A DNA stretch of 32,517 nt from Bacteroidia bacterium. Its GTDB lineage: Bacteria; Bacteroidota; Bacteroidia; Bacteroidales; VadinHA17. Shown here piece after piece: positions 1 to 7,609 of the stretch. Below the pieces are notes generated by a model. It was not told the origin of the DNA, searched no databases, and saw nothing but the letters and a program-made list of their open reading frames with translations. The DNA lies in assembly GCA_026391475.1 (NCBI GenBank), contig JAPLED010000084.1:1-32517 (forward strand), given 5' to 3'. Numbering within the stretch: position 1 is the stretch's first letter; the number at the start of each line of letters is the position of its first letter. Both the position numbers and the translations under genes were made by a program.

Positions 1-275
1 TGATAGCACTTCGAACGTAGGAATGTTAAATAACAGTATTCCAAATATATAGTCTGACAATCAATTACATTCTGAGGAAAGGTATGCCCAAATAGAAGAT
101 TCTGAGCTAAAAGTAAACTCTGTTATGAAAATATCAGGGTAAAATCCAGACAAAAATAAAAAAATCTCATCTCAAAAACTAAATCACGAGTCCCGGCAAA
201 ATAATGACAAGCTCAAAAGTCAATTTTTATGTTTAATTTTAAGTTTATGAATTAATCAGGTTAATATTCTTTTTA
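1..275. other. non-coding left edge
   Basis: AT-rich DNA at the window edge, downstream of the bactofilin gene. I see no convincing reading frame, RNA gene or strong hairpin in it. Confidence 0.5.
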
Positions 276-728
276 TCATAATGGGGAAAAAGGCTGAGCC
301 ATTTCGTCGGGTATTGATAACGGGGCCTCAATGTTAAATTTGCTGTTCTTGTAAGTTTTAGGAGAATCTTTTTCGATAAGCCGGCCAATAATGCGCTCCC
401 CGCTGATACTGCTTCCCTCGTAAACCTCTGCTACCTTTGTTGACAATGTTCCTGAAAATGCCGAGGAATTGTGAAAGACAGTCAGGTTACTTACCCTGGC
501 AGTCCCTATCATTTGTCCAAATACAATTAAATCATCCACAACGACTTCACCTGTTAATCGGGAATCCACACCTAATGTCAAAGTTCCGCTTACAATAAGA
601 TTACCCGAAAATATCCCGGTTATTCTCAGATTGCCTTTGAACGAAAAATATCCCTTTCCCGAATTAAGGATGGCAGTATTGTCAGGAAAATTATTAGGGT
701 TGTGGGGGTGAATATTTTCCTTTTCCAT
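276..728 (-). CDS. bactofilin family cytoskeletal protein
   Basis: This 150-residue protein fits the bactofilin (DUF583/PF04519) family, whose members polymerise into membrane-associated filaments that scaffold cell-wall enzymes or polar structures. The core, about residues 25-125, is built from short glycine- and valine-rich beta repeats (for example SFKGNLRITGIFSGNLIVSG and the later VSNLTVF and VAEVYEGSSISGERIIG), the pattern expected of the right-handed beta-helix. The N-terminus (about 1-24) and C-terminus (about 126-150) are polar and look disordered. No signal peptide or transmembrane segment is visible, which fits a cytoplasmic protein. Length is normal for the family. The start ATG at 726-728 is the only good one. 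The gene stands alone; a TATATTTG box lies about 115 bp upstream. Which process it scaffolds cannot be read from the neighbours. Confidence 0.85.
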   Translation of the reverse strand: MEKENIHPHNPNNFPDNTAILNSGKGYFSFKGNLRITGIFSGNLIVSGTLTLGVDSRLTGEVVVDDLIVFGQMIGTARVSNLTVFHNSSAFSGTLSTKVAEVYEGSSISGERIIGRLIEKDSPKTYKNSKFNIEAPLSIPDEMAQPFSPL

Positions 729-844
729 GATTGCTATATTATTTTTCAGATCAGGTTCGATATTAATTCGAACACCAACACTTCATTAATCAAAATTATT
801 AAAAGGCTCCTCTAAAAACTATTTTTTGATGCTGTTGTATAAAA

Positions 845-852
845 CAAATATA
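845..852 (-). promoter_or_regulatory. candidate -7 box for the bactofilin gene
   Basis: The minus strand reads TATATTTG, an exact match to the Bacteroidota -7 consensus TAnnTTTG. The -33 region 19-21 nt further up (TTAG-like) is only a weak match. It would give a leader of about 110 nt. Confidence 0.4.
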
Positions 853-1025
853 CTGTTTGGTTTTCGAAAAACCTAATTTTACCCCCTTAATTTTTATATA
901 ATTAAATATCAGGTACATACAAGATTACGTCTTTCACGTCTGGACATACCTTTCTGGAAAAAAAATCATCTTAAATCCGTCTAAGATTCATCATAAATCC
1001 ACCAAAACCTAGCGTAAACCTAGCA

Positions 1026-1066
1026 TAAAACAAAAAACACCTACACAATTGAATGTGTAAGTGTTT
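1026..1066 (-). terminator. terminator of tRNA-Met
   Basis: On the minus strand just after the tRNA 3' end, AACACTTACACA pairs with TGTGTAGGTGTT (12 bp including one T-G wobble, 6-nt loop), followed by TTTTGTTTT. This is a standard intrinsic terminator. Confidence 0.75.
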
Positions 1067-1075
1067 GATTGTTTG

Positions 1076-1152
1076 TGGTAGCGAGACGGGGGAATGATCC
1101 CCGGACCTCATGATTATGAATCATGCGCTCTAACCAACTGAGCTATCTCGCC
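1076..1152 (-). tRNA. tRNA-Met (anticodon CAU), CCA encoded
   Basis: The minus strand folds into a full cloverleaf: acceptor GGCGAGA/UCUCGCU, D stem GCUC/GAGC, anticodon stem CAUGA/UCAUG with loop UUCAUAA (anticodon CAU), variable loop AGGUC, T stem CGGGG/CCCCG, discriminator A73 and an encoded CCA. The anticodon stem lacks the three G-C pairs of initiator tRNA, so this is elongator tRNA-Met or, less likely, tRNA-Ile2 (CAU modified to lysidine). Three oddities stand out. The T loop is AUCAUUC, so the usual U54/A58 pair appears inverted to A54/U58. Position 1-72 is G-U. A copy of the 5' half lies directly upstream. A promoter (1235-1267) and a terminator (1026-1066) frame it. Confidence 0.93.
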
Positions 1153-1156
1153 AATT

Positions 1157-1200
1157 GCGCTCTAACCTCCCGATAGCTATCGGGATGAGCTATATCGCCA
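1157..1200 (-). pseudogene. duplicated tRNA-Met 5' half with an inserted palindrome
   Basis: This stretch repeats the + strand sequence of the neighbouring tRNA 5' half (1125-1153): GCGCTCTAACC at 1157-1167 and TGAGCTATATCGCCA at 1186-1200, the latter differing at one base. In the D-loop, the AAC of the tRNA is replaced by an 18-nt perfect palindrome at 1168-1185. There is no anticodon arm or T arm, so it cannot be a tRNA. It lies between the tRNA promoter and the mature 5' end and should therefore be part of the precursor leader removed by RNase P. Confidence 0.75.
1168..1185. repeat. 18-nt palindrome, copy 1
   Basis: TCCCGATAGCTATCGGGA is its own reverse complement. A second identical copy is at 1795-1812, inside the hairpin-bounded element. 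Two copies 600 bp apart suggest a dispersed genomic palindrome. Confidence 0.85.
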
Positions 1201-1234
1201 ACAAATATTTTTATTACTATCCCTTTTGCGGGTG

Positions 1235-1267
1235 CAAATGTAATCAGTTTGTTACAAATTAACAATA
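1235..1267 (-). promoter_or_regulatory. promoter of tRNA-Met
   Basis: On the minus strand TATTG (1263-1267) is followed after 20 nt by TACATTTG (1235-1242), matching the Bacteroidota -33/-7 promoter. Transcription would start near 1228, giving a leader of about 75 nt that includes the half-tRNA copy. Confidence 0.65.
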
Positions 1268-1334
1268 AGGTTTTTTAGTTTCAATATTTTTTCTATATTG
1301 CAGAAATAGTAAAGTATAAAGATAAATTTTAATA

Positions 1335-1715
1335 ATGAGATTGAAGTTCGAATTGGAATACACTCTGAACTGTTCATCAAAAGTGCTCTTTTCACGGCTC
1401 AGCACACCAGAGGGATTAGGTGAGTGGTTCGCAGAGAATGTAAATGTGGATGGTGATCTCTTTACATTTTTCTGGAATGGTTCCGAATCGATAGCCCGGT
1501 TATCTGCCCTTAAGGAAAATAAACTGGTCAGATTCGAATGGTTAAACCTGGAAAATGAAGAAGAGAACTACTTTGAGTTCAGAATAAATATAGATGAACT
1601 AACCGGCGATCTCGCACTGATTATATCCGATTTTGCAGAAGCAGATGAAAAGGAAGATTCAATCTACCTTTGGGATTCACAGATTGCTGATCTGAAGAGA
1701 TTATTAGGTATCTGA
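1335..1715 (+). CDS. START-like (SRPBCC fold) domain protein
   Basis: A 126-residue acidic protein that looks like a single-domain START-like/SRPBCC protein, the small helix-grip fold that usually binds a hydrophobic ligand. Supporting features are the N-terminal strand followed by a helix (LEYTLNCSSKVLFSRLSTPEGLGEWFAE), the DGDLFTFFWNGSES strand pair with its W, the VRFEW strand and the C-terminal helix ending in LKRLLGI. The family is widespread in Bacteroidota, commonly unnamed, and I recall it next to the YjgP/YjgQ permease and ribBA, as here. Ligand and function are unknown. There is no signal peptide. ATG at 1335 follows an AT-rich leader with a near-consensus TATATTGC box. The structured repeat element that follows separates it from the permease gene. 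Confidence 0.75.
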   Translation: MRLKFELEYTLNCSSKVLFSRLSTPEGLGEWFAENVNVDGDLFTFFWNGSESIARLSALKENKLVRFEWLNLENEEENYFEFRINIDELTGDLALIISDFAEADEKEDSIYLWDSQIADLKRLLGI

Positions 1716-1753
1716 TTTTTTTACTGTTCATTTTTTGCTCGCCTGAAATCCCT

Positions 1754-2070
1754 GTTACTTTCTTTGTCTTAAAACAAAGAAAGTAACCAAAGAATCCCGA
1801 TAGCTATCGGGACAAGGCTGCAGATAATTTTGGGGTTCCTGTTTTTCAGTTTGCCCACGCAATACAACTCGTCGTCCTTCGTCCTCCTCAAACAGTATTG
1901 CTTACAACAAGCCCTCTCAGCAATCTTCAAAACAGTCGCTTCTTCCCAAAATTCTCTGAGGCCGTTTGAAATCCAAAAATATTCATGATAATACTGAATT
2001 TCATAAATGTCCGTGCGCAGGCAACGGCGCCTTTTCTTTCGTCCTTTCTTTTTGCGTAAAAAGAAAGGAC
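1754..2070. repeat. hairpin-bounded non-coding element
   Basis: This stretch between two + strand genes begins and ends with strong hairpins. At 1754-1787 a 14-bp perfect stem (GTTACTTTCTTTGT and its complement) closes a 6-nt loop. At 2041-2070 a 13-bp perfect stem (GTCCTTTCTTTTT and its complement) closes a GCGT loop. Inside are the 18-nt palindrome (1795-1812) and a pair of inverted 7-mers, GCAATAC at 1859-1865 and GTATTGC at 1895-1901. A 109-codon open frame crosses it on the minus strand, but the protein is made of hairpin-derived Lys/Arg and Cys-rich sequence and I regard it as spurious. It resembles dispersed repeats of Bacteroidota genomes; a structured RNA is the alternative. Confidence 0.6.
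1795..1812. repeat. 18-nt palindrome, copy 2
   Basis: Identical to the palindrome at 1168-1185 (TCCCGATAGCTATCGGGA). Here it lies 7 nt after the first hairpin of the 1754-2070 element. Confidence 0.85.
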
Positions 2071-2087
2071 AAAATAAAAAAATCAAG

Positions 2088-2095
2088 TAGTTTTG
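2088..2095 (+). promoter_or_regulatory. candidate -7 box for the LptF/G-like gene
   Basis: TAGTTTTG matches TAnnTTTG exactly. No good -33 box is visible; that position falls at the edge of the last hairpin of the repeat element. The box covers the upstream in-frame TTG (2093), which argues that translation starts at GTG 2117. Confidence 0.4.
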
Positions 2096-2116
2096 CACTA
2101 CAAATGCAATCAGATA

Positions 2117-3613
2117 GTGAAGAAAGTTGACAGTTTTGTATTAAAATCATTTATAGGCCCCCTCATATTCACATTTTTCATTGTGCTTATCATCCTCATT
2201 TTACAGTTCCTATGGATGTATGTCGATGAGCTTGCCGGAAAAGGCCTTAATTTTAAAATACTTGCTGAGCTAATATACTATTTTTCGCTAACCTTCGTAC
2301 CAATGGCACTTCCCCTGGCAATTCTCCTTGCCTCCCTTATGACATTCGGAAATATGGGGGAATTCAGTGAACTCTCTGCCTTGAAGTCTTCAGGGATACC
2401 ACTTCAGAGAATAATGCGACCATTAATTGTCCTCATCGGTTTCGTTGTTGTTATGTCTTTCTTTTTTTCAAATAATGTCCTCCCGTACGCAACTGAAAAA
2501 GCAAGAACTCTTCTCTTGGATATTCGCCGTAAGAAACCTGATATTAATATTCAGGCCGGTACATTCTATAACGGAGTGCCTGATTTCAGCATTAAAATAA
2601 CTACCAAAGATCCGGTGACCAACCGCCTCAACAATCTTATAATCTACGATCATCGCGACAGAAGGGGCAATACCTCAGTGATTTTAGCTGACTCAGGCTA
2701 TATGAAAACAACTCCTGACGGAACCGGCCTGATTATGATTCTTTATAACGGCTATTCTTTCAATGAGATAGAAGAGAAAAATGTGAGCGCCGCTTCCAGA
2801 AAGTATCCATCGAGAAAAGACTATTTTAAAGAGCAGACCATAGTGATCCCGCTTACCGGATTTGATCTGGAACGAAGTGAAGATGGTCTTATTAAATTTG
2901 GTGCATCTATATTAAATATTTCACAATTAACCCTTTACATAGATTCCCTTAATAAAAAGTATAATGAAAAAATCATTAATCAATTCAAAGAATTCAATAA
3001 CACAAAAATTTATTACGAACGAAACTACATGCCAAATTTTGCGATCCAGGACGGCAACTCTGACACTTTAAAAAAATTTAAGGAATTTAACACGAAAGTC
3101 CTGTTTGATTCTCTTACAATATTTGAAAAAAGAACAGTGCTGGCAAAAGCTATTGAAAACCTTAAAGATGGAAACAGTTTCCTGGCCGAGAAAAATGAAT
3201 CGCTCCATTATGAAGTCAAGGGTATCAAAACGTATGAAGTGGAATGGAACAAGAAACTGACTATGTCTTTTGCATGTCTTGTTTTCTTCTTCATAGGAGC
3301 CCCTCTTGGTGCCATCATCAGAAAAGGAGGGCTTGGCACCCCGGCTGTTATTTCGATCTTTTTCTTTGTTATCTATTATGTCATTTCCATTTCGGGACAA
3401 AAACTGGTGGAAGAGGATGTTGTGGGTACATTTGCAGGAATGTGGGCAGCCTCATATATTTTATTACCAATCGGTATTTATCTTACATATAAAGCTACTA
3501 CAGATTCTGTGATAATGAACATTGACACATATCTTTCGTTCTTCAGAAAGATCTGGGACTATTTATACAGGATTAGCATAAACGATAAACGCAGGGATTC
3601 TGTATCGGACTAA
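2117..3613 (+). CDS. YjgP/YjgQ family permease (LptF/LptG-like)
   Basis: Inner-membrane subunit of the LptBFG transporter family, which extracts lipopolysaccharide for transport to the outer membrane. The 498-residue form starting at GTG 2117 ([16 protein letters not shown]) has the family layout: three N-terminal membrane segments (about 13-36, 56-80, 101-120), a long periplasmic domain (about 120-370), and three C-terminal segments, the first followed by the family-typical [14 protein letters not shown]. LptF and LptG of Proteobacteria are about 360 residues; the extra length is in the periplasmic domain and is charged and coil-like. F and G cannot be told apart here. An in-frame TTG at 2093 would add 8 residues but lies inside the likely -7 box. 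The ribBA gene follows after 13 nt, so the two are probably co-transcribed. Confidence 0.85.
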   Translation: MKKVDSFVLKSFIGPLIFTFFIVLIILILQFLWMYVDELAGKGLNFKILAELIYYFSLTFVPMALPLAILLASLMTFGNMGEFSELSALKSSGIPLQRIMRPLIVLIGFVVVMSFFFSNNVLPYATEKARTLLLDIRRKKPDINIQAGTFYNGVPDFSIKITTKDPVTNRLNNLIIYDHRDRRGNTSVILADSGYMKTTPDGTGLIMILYNGYSFNEIEEKNVSAASRKYPSRKDYFKEQTIVIPLTGFDLERSEDGLIKFGASILNISQLTLYIDSLNKKYNEKIINQFKEFNNTKIYYERNYMPNFAIQDGNSDTLKKFKEFNTKVLFDSLTIFEKRTVLAKAIENLKDGNSFLAEKNESLHYEVKGIKTYEVEWNKKLTMSFACLVFFFIGAPLGAIIRKGGLGTPAVISIFFFVIYYVISISGQKLVEEDVVGTFAGMWAASYILLPIGIYLTYKATTDSVIMNIDTYLSFFRKIWDYLYRISINDKRRDSVSD

Positions 3614-3626
3614 TTATTTTGTTAAA

Positions 3627-4859
3627 ATGAATGATATTAAACTGAATACTATCGACGAGGCTATTGAAGATATTAAGAGGGGAAAACTTTTAATTGTTGT
3701 TGATGATGAAGATCGTGAGAATGAAGGTGATTTCATCTGCTCTGCTGAGCTTATTACTCCCGAAATCGTTAATTTCATGGCCAAACATGGCCGAGGACTT
3801 ATCTGTGCTGCTCTGCCGGAAGAGAGATGCGAAGAGCTTGATCTGGATCTTATGGTAGGGACAAATACCTCACTGCACGAAACACAGTTTACTGTCTCCG
3901 TCGATTTACTGAACGAAGAAACGACTACAGGAGTATCAGCCAAAGACAGGTCCCTCACAATTAAGGCACTTGTTGATCCGGCAACAAAGCCATCTGACCT
4001 GGGACGACCCGGACATATATTTCCCCTGAAAGCAAAAGCAAAAGGGGTACTTAGAAGGGCTGGCCATACTGAGGCTGTTGTTGATCTCACACGTTTTGCC
4101 GGTCTCCGGTCAGGAGGCGCCCTCGTTGAGATAATGAATGATGATGGGTCAATGGCAAGGTTAGAGGATCTGGAAAAGATCAGTAAAAAATTTGGAATCA
4201 AGATAGTTGCTATTAAAGACCTTATCACATATACTCTTGAAAGAGATTCTATTATAGAGAAGGGAGTAAGGGTCAAACTACCAACCAGTAAAGGCGATTT
4301 TGAGTTTATTCCTTTCCGTCAGACAAGTAATGGCCTCGAGCATGCAGCACTCGTAAAAGGTGCATGGACAAAGGACGAACCGGTTCTGGTCAGACTTCAT
4401 TCCTCCTGCTTCACAGGTGATATTTTCGGTTCAATGAGATGCGACTGTGGTTCTCAGTTACAAAAAGCTATGGAGATGGTTGAAGCTGAGGGAAAAGGGG
4501 TGGTCATTTATCTAAGCCAGGAAGGAAGAGGAATTGGTCTTCTGAACAAGATAAGAGCCTACAGGCTTCAGGATGAAGGGATGGACACAGTGCAGGCTAA
4601 CCTGAAACTTGGATTCGGTGAAGATGAAAGAGATTATGGGGTAGGCGCCAGCATTATGCGGGAACTTGGCCTTGGGAAAGTGCGTCTGATTTCCAATAAC
4701 CCTGTCAAAAGAGCAGGATTGGAAGGTTACGGGATTAAAATTGTTGAAACAATCCCTCTTGTAATTAAACCAAATCCCTATAATAAATTTTATCTCGAGA
4801 CTAAGGCAAATAAAATGGGGCATAACCTTACATGCTATAAAAATATTGTTAAGGATTGA
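3627..4859 (+). CDS. ribBA: bifunctional riboflavin enzyme RibBA
   Basis: Fusion of 3,4-dihydroxy-2-butanone-4-phosphate synthase (residues about 1-205) and GTP cyclohydrolase II (about 210-405), which together supply both precursors of riboflavin. The RibB half shows the acidic metal-binding motif [11 protein letters not shown] (about 26-36). The RibA half has the zinc site C261-x10-C272-x-C274 in [18 protein letters not shown], then the GTP-site motifs SQEGRGIGL and [13 protein letters not shown] and the C-terminal NNPVKR. Length (410) is normal for the fusion and both active sites look intact. ATG 3627 sits 13 nt after the permease stop. No FMN riboswitch is visible between the genes. fmt follows directly on the same strand. 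Confidence 0.96.
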   Translation: MNDIKLNTIDEAIEDIKRGKLLIVVDDEDRENEGDFICSAELITPEIVNFMAKHGRGLICAALPEERCEELDLDLMVGTNTSLHETQFTVSVDLLNEETTTGVSAKDRSLTIKALVDPATKPSDLGRPGHIFPLKAKAKGVLRRAGHTEAVVDLTRFAGLRSGGALVEIMNDDGSMARLEDLEKISKKFGIKIVAIKDLITYTLERDSIIEKGVRVKLPTSKGDFEFIPFRQTSNGLEHAALVKGAWTKDEPVLVRLHSSCFTGDIFGSMRCDCGSQLQKAMEMVEAEGKGVVIYLSQEGRGIGLLNKIRAYRLQDEGMDTVQANLKLGFGEDERDYGVGASIMRELGLGKVRLISNNPVKRAGLEGYGIKIVETIPLVIKPNPYNKFYLETKANKMGHNLTCYKNIVKD

Positions 4860-4894
4860 TATTTTTATCAGGTTTATATGATAATATACCATTT

Positions 4895-5869
4895 ATGAAG
4901 AATCTCAGGATAGTATTTATGGGGACACCTGAATTTGCTGTGGAAACACTTGGCTCATTGCTTATGAATGGTTTTAATGTCATCGGTGTTGTAACTGCCC
5001 CCGACAAACCATCAGGAAGAGGCAGAAAAATAAGTAAATCCCCTGTTAAAGAATTTGCTGAATTCAGTTGCCTGCCTATCTTGCAACCAGACAACCTGAA
5101 AGATGCAGAATTTATTTCCGAACTGAAAAAGCTTAATGCCGACCTGTTTATTGTTGTCGCCTTCAGAATGCTCCCTGAAGTTGTATGGAAACTACCTGCA
5201 ATCGGTACAATTAATCTTCATGCATCACTACTGCCAAACTACCGTGGAGCTGCTCCTATAAACCATGCTATTATCAACGGAGAGACCATGACAGGAGTGA
5301 CAACATTTTTCATTGATGAAAAAATAGATACCGGAAACATTCTGGACAGGGAAGAGGTACATATATTTCCTTTTGAAAATGCCGGAGATCTTCACGACCG
5401 TCTTATGAAACATGGAGCCAGGCTTGTTATTAAAACACTTGCTGATATTGCTGAAAACAAGATCAGACCTATACCTCAGACAGTTCTTTTGAAACCAGGA
5501 GAATCGCCGAAGCAGGCTCCCAGGATCCACCCGAATGACTGTATTATAGACTGGAATAATGACCCTGTAAAAATTCACAACTTCATCAGGGGTCTTGCCC
5601 CCTACCCATGCGCTAGATCATTCTTCAAAAACGATTTGACAACTCATTTATTTAAAGTCTTCGAAAGCCAACCGGAAATTGAGAAACACATGTTTAAACC
5701 CGGACTGATAATCTCTGATGGGAAACATTTTATAAGGGTTGCCTGTAGGGATGGATTTATAAGTATCACCAGTCTGCAACTTGAAGGAAAGACCAGGATG
5801 AATACTGTCGAATTCCTCAGAGGATTCAGAATAACTGATTTTGCTATTCCGGCTGGTACACAGGTTTAA
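4895..5869 (+). CDS. fmt: methionyl-tRNA formyltransferase
   Basis: Formylates methionyl-initiator tRNA using 10-formyl-tetrahydrofolate. The N-terminal Rossmann domain begins RIVFMGTPEFAVETL. The catalytic triad appears as N107 and H109 in INLHASLLPNYRGAAP and D145 in DEKIDTGNIL; the basic PDKPSGRGRK loop (about 37-46) is the part that contacts the tRNA acceptor in the family. The C-terminal OB-like domain spans about 208-310. Length is 324 residues, as usual. I chose ATG 4895 (MKNLRIVFMG) over an in-frame TTG at 4856, because the extra residues [13 protein letters not shown] are not typical and would overlap the ribBA stop. The 3' end overlaps the convergent GH73 gene by 26 nt. Confidence 0.95.
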   Translation: MKNLRIVFMGTPEFAVETLGSLLMNGFNVIGVVTAPDKPSGRGRKISKSPVKEFAEFSCLPILQPDNLKDAEFISELKKLNADLFIVVAFRMLPEVVWKLPAIGTINLHASLLPNYRGAAPINHAIINGETMTGVTTFFIDEKIDTGNILDREEVHIFPFENAGDLHDRLMKHGARLVIKTLADIAENKIRPIPQTVLLKPGESPKQAPRIHPNDCIIDWNNDPVKIHNFIRGLAPYPCARSFFKNDLTTHLFKVFESQPEIEKHMFKPGLIISDGKHFIRVACRDGFISITSLQLEGKTRMNTVEFLRGFRITDFAIPAGTQV

Positions 5870-6872
5870 TACTTCTTAACCAGATCTTTCTGCCGGCTTC
5901 AGGCTCGGTACCCTCTGACATCCTGTTCATCTCATAAAGACTTTTCAGTTTTATCCCATAACGCTGTGAAATCAAGTACATTGTATCTCCTTCTACACTA
6001 TTATGGTATTCATTACCTGATTCGGCCTTTTCCTTTTTATGTTTAAGATATAGTATCTGTCCCGGGACGAGTTGAAAATCACTGTTGAGATCATTATATT
6101 TTGGCAGTTCCCATTTCAGCAGCTGGAACTCCTTTTCAAGTTTCTCTCTGGTATCTCCGTCTTTGACAATTATATATTGTATCCTGTTATTTTCCATAAC
6201 TCTCGGAACACGTGCCCGAACTGCAATGTTCCCATTTGTAAGAGTCACAGGCTTCTCATTACTATTCGTATTCTGAACAGGAACAGACTCTTGCACAGGA
6301 ACTGTTGTTTGTGGGGGCAGATTAGTGGATTTGTACCCGAGATCTAAATTCCAGAGGCTATTCTCCTCGATTTTTCTGATCAGCATATTTGCATAATCGG
6401 GGTTTGTGGCATACCCGGCTTTCTTCAGTCCCCGGGCCCATGCTTTATAATCTGTAGGATCAATATCAAAAAGAAACCTATACCGTGATCCGGTTTTCAA
6501 AAATTCGGAATGATCATAAAATGACTCCTCGGGCTTGCGGTACTTCCTGAAGCACTCCTTTCTTTTGTCATCATTATGACGTATTGTTGGACCGGTCCAG
6601 TCATCGTGACATTTGATACCAAAGTGGTTATTTGCCTTGAGAGCAAGAGTACTGCGTCCGAAGTCAGATTCAATCATGCCCTGGGCAAGTGTAATACTGG
6701 CAGGAATCCCGGTTCTCTTCATCTCGCTTACAGCAATATCTTTATATAGGTAAATATAATCCTCCGCCGATAGTCCTGCAACAGATGTTGAAGCAACCGG
6801 TTTATATGCTGTGCATGAAAACAGACCTGAAATTAAAGCCAGTTGAAGAATCAAAAGTAACTTGTTGGACAT
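5844..6872 (-). CDS. GH73 glucosaminidase lipoprotein with LysM repeats
   Basis: Probable peptidoglycan hydrolase cleaving the glycan strand at N-acetylglucosamine. The 342-residue protein starts with a lipoprotein signal peptide, lipobox around SGLFSC with Cys20. Residues about 35-175 form a FlgJ-like GH73 domain with the likely catalytic Glu68 in LAQGMIESDFG and the family motifs NNHFGIKC, YRKPEESFYDH and AGYATNPDYA. After a Pro/Gln/Asn-rich linker there are two LysM-type segments: about 230-280 (QYIIVKDGDT ... LVPGQILYLK) and about 290-337 (NSVEGDTMYLISQRYGIKLKSLYEMN). LysM modules bind peptidoglycan. It is anchored to a membrane, probably the outer membrane facing the periplasm. The gene is divergent from cdd, with a large inverted repeat between, and ends inside the 3' end of fmt. 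Confidence 0.9.
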   Translation of the reverse strand: MSNKLLLILQLALISGLFSCTAYKPVASTSVAGLSAEDYIYLYKDIAVSEMKRTGIPASITLAQGMIESDFGRSTLALKANNHFGIKCHDDWTGPTIRHNDDKRKECFRKYRKPEESFYDHSEFLKTGSRYRFLFDIDPTDYKAWARGLKKAGYATNPDYANMLIRKIEENSLWNLDLGYKSTNLPPQTTVPVQESVPVQNTNSNEKPVTLTNGNIAVRARVPRVMENNRIQYIIVKDGDTREKLEKEFQLLKWELPKYNDLNSDFQLVPGQILYLKHKKEKAESGNEYHNSVEGDTMYLISQRYGIKLKSLYEMNRMSEGTEPEAGRKIWLRSIKPVYQPE

Positions 6873-6889
6873 TTCAATTATGTTTATGA

Positions 6890-6897
6890 CAAAAATA
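6890..6897 (-). promoter_or_regulatory. candidate -7 box for the GH73 gene
   Basis: Minus strand TATTTTTG matches TAnnTTTG, 18 bp upstream of the start codon. The -33 region shows no clear TTTG. The leader would be about 10 nt. Confidence 0.35.
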
Positions 6898-6916
6898 GGA
6901 AAAAATAAGTGCCTAG

Positions 6917-7006
6917 AGTGCCTAAAGTACTTAGAGTGCCTAAAGTTAGGAGAACTTAAAGTTTTTTGTCTTCATAACTTTAGGCATTTTAAGCACTTTA
7001 GGCACT
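6917..7006. repeat. 32-bp inverted repeat with 26-nt loop
   Basis: The arms at 6917-6948 and 6975-7006 match at 29 of 32 positions when one is reverse-complemented; all three differences are A/G transitions. Each arm is itself two copies of AGTGCCTAAAGT-like units, and a third partial unit precedes the left arm (6908-6915). It occupies the middle of the divergent GH73-cdd intergenic region. It could be a dispersed repeat, a hairpin in either leader, or a binding array. Confidence 0.85.
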
Positions 7007-7079
7007 CCCAACTTTAATACACTTATTGCCAAAAAGTTACTAATCATTATAACTTAACCTATTTATAAACAATAATTAC

Positions 7080-7087
7080 TACATTTG
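7080..7087 (+). promoter_or_regulatory. candidate -7 box for cdd
   Basis: TACATTTG matches TAnnTTTG, 24 bp before the cdd start codon. A matching -33 element is not visible. Confidence 0.4.
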
Positions 7088-7111
7088 TAACCCTTACTGA
7101 ATAAGAGTGTT

Positions 7112-7609
7112 ATGATAAGAACAAATAATATTTCATTTTCATACAAAGAATTTGAAAAACCTGAAGAGTTAAATACTGATGATCTGAAACTTGTTTTCGC
7201 TGCAAGAGAAACAGCCTTAAATGCTTATGCTCCCTATTCAAAATTCAGAGTCGGAGCAGCGATCAGATTGGAGAGTGGTACAATAGTCCGTGGAGCAAAT
7301 GTTGAAAATGCTGCATTCCCTTCAGGTATATGCGCGGAGAGAAGCGCCCTTTCCAACTTCATATCAAATCACCATAATGATAAACCCGTAGCGATTGCTA
7401 TTGCGGCCATGACAGAAGATGGTCTGACCGACGAACCGGTTCCTCCATGCGGAAATTGCCGCCAGGTAATTGCTGAAGAGGAGTCAAGAACCGGAAATCA
7501 GATAAGGATAATTCTCTCGGGGAAAAACAAAACAATGATTATTGACAGCATAAGCAGCCTTCTTCCGTTGCAATTCAATAAAAAGAATATGAAGGTCAGT
7601 CTTCCCTGA
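7112..7609 (+). CDS. cdd: cytidine deaminase
   Basis: Zinc enzyme of pyrimidine salvage that converts cytidine and deoxycytidine to uridine and deoxyuridine. The zinc site is complete: C74-A-E76 (GICAERSAL, Glu being the proton shuttle) and PCGNC with C113 and C116. Substrate-binding residues of the family, NAYAPYSKFRVGAA and GANVENAAFPSG, are also present. Length is 165 residues, somewhat longer than the approx. 130 of the short tetrameric class because of about 25 extra N-terminal residues. ATG 7112 follows a good -7 box. The gene ends 14 nt inside the 3' end of the convergent response regulator. Confidence 0.95.
   Translation: MIRTNNISFSYKEFEKPEELNTDDLKLVFAARETALNAYAPYSKFRVGAAIRLESGTIVRGANVENAAFPSGICAERSALSNFISNHHNDKPVAIAIAAMTEDGLTDEPVPPCGNCRQVIAEEESRTGNQIRIILSGKNKTMIIDSISSLLPLQFNKKNMKVSLP

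Noticed and set aside
1769-2098. 109-codon minus-strand frame through the hairpin element
   Set aside because: Its Lys/Arg and Cys-rich protein mirrors the hairpins and repeats, it covers the promoter of the next gene, and it has no family motif; treated as a by-product of the repeat.
3600-3626. FMN riboswitch before ribBA
   Set aside because: Only 13 nt separate the permease stop and the ribBA start, leaving no room for the aptamer.
3614-4276. 220-codon frame antisense to ribBA
   Set aside because: Ser/Arg-rich shadow of the RibB half; ribBA has intact motifs throughout.
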